A DNA stretch of 64,000 nucleotides, from positions 119,605-183,604 of the forward strand of contig CALUNW010000007.1 of the NCBI GenBank assembly GCA_944322145.1. The letters are read 5' to 3'. Positions 63,855 to 64,000 of this stretch are shown here, one piece after another; position 1 is the first letter of the stretch, and every line of letters starts with the position of its first letter. This stretch comes from an uncultured Atopobiaceae bacterium (GTDB lineage: Bacteria; Actinomycetota; Coriobacteriia; Coriobacteriales; Atopobiaceae). The translations under genes were made by a program, and so were the position numbers. The notes under the pieces were generated by a model. That model worked only from the letters and a program-made list of their open reading frames with translations. It was not told the DNA's origin and searched no databases.

Positions 63855-64000
63855 ATGAGCTGCGACATCGAGGCGCGCCTCGCGCGCGAGCTGCCCGCAT
63901 ACGCGCTGCAGGTGGTCGGCGCTCTCGAGGCGGCGGGCCACGAGGCGTGGGTCGTCGGCGGCTGGGTGCGCGACGCCCTTCTCGGCCGTCCCGGGCACGA
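63855..64000 (+). CDS. poly(A) polymerase / tRNA CCA-transferase type nucleotidyltransferase, N-terminal part
   Basis: Only the first 48 residues are in the window. GHEAWVVGGWVRDALLGRPGH is the first conserved block of the class II nucleotidyltransferase family that includes CCA-adding enzymes and poly(A) polymerases; it precedes the catalytic D-x-D, which lies beyond the edge. AAGGGGGGCG precedes the ATG. Confidence 0.85.
   Translation, partial: MSCDIEARLARELPAYALQVVGALEAAGHEAWVVGGWVRDALLGRPGH

Overview
The window is high-GC DNA (G+C strongly dominant at third codon positions) from a Gram-positive, actinobacterial-type chromosome. The gene set (SepF and DivIVA with no FtsA beside FtsZ, TlyA, mannose-type and lactose/cellobiose-type PTS operons, an EIIA-Glc, DUF956/ManO, two adjacent bleomycin-hydrolase-like C1 peptidases) fits an anaerobic, sugar-fermenting Coriobacteriia member, probably near Olsenella/Atopobium. 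The placement is inference from gene content; no rRNA or species marker is present.

Layout. 1-6.7 kb: 3' part of a dGTPase-type gene, then a PRD regulator divergent from a beta-glucoside PTS operon (EIIB, EIIC, EIIA, 6-phospho-beta-glucosidase). 6.8-14 kb: a small membrane protein, an AEC-family carrier, a membrane-anchored alpha/beta hydrolase, RarA, a DUF948/anti-sigma-like/SigB-type sigma operon, and an AI-2E-family permease. 14.0-15.0 kb: a gene-free mosaic of repeats. 15-23 kb: alaS-ruvX-mltG-yqeG, then aroK with a degenerate AroB-like partner and an Xaa-Pro peptidase. 23-26.6 kb: mannose-type PTS operon. 26.7-32 kb: efp, asp23, nusB, xseB, tlyA, nadK, recN. 32-34 kb: a PARG-like protein and a PIN toxin-antitoxin pair. 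34-37 kb: pyrG and a XerD-type recombinase. 37-57 kb: the division and cell-wall cluster mraZ-rsmH-ftsL-ftsI-murF-mraY-murD-ftsW-murG-murC-murB-ftsQ-ftsZ-pgeF-yggS-sepF-proC-yggT-divIVA, without murE or ftsA. 57-64 kb: rnpB (minus strand), EIIA-Glc, a YigZ protein, a nuclease-fold protein framed by palindromic repeat arrays, two C1 peptidases (minus strand), and the start of a poly(A) polymerase/CCA-transferase-type gene.

Genes are tightly packed with many 1-11 base overlaps. Several promoters carry the extended -10 word TGCTAGAAT and little visible -35. The most unusual content lies between genes, in several fixed-geometry repeat families. Family A is eight copies of a 66-bp palindrome, seven of them in tandem arrays. 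Family B is two 231-bp elements, about 49 kb apart, each built as 26-14-26-99-26-14-26 bp with only the four 26-mers conserved. Family C is three GTGACAATT...AATTGTCAC hairpins at gene 3' ends, one of which supplies the last codons of tlyA. The 12-mer GTCCTTCTCGGC also recurs at least seven times exactly, in genes and spacers.
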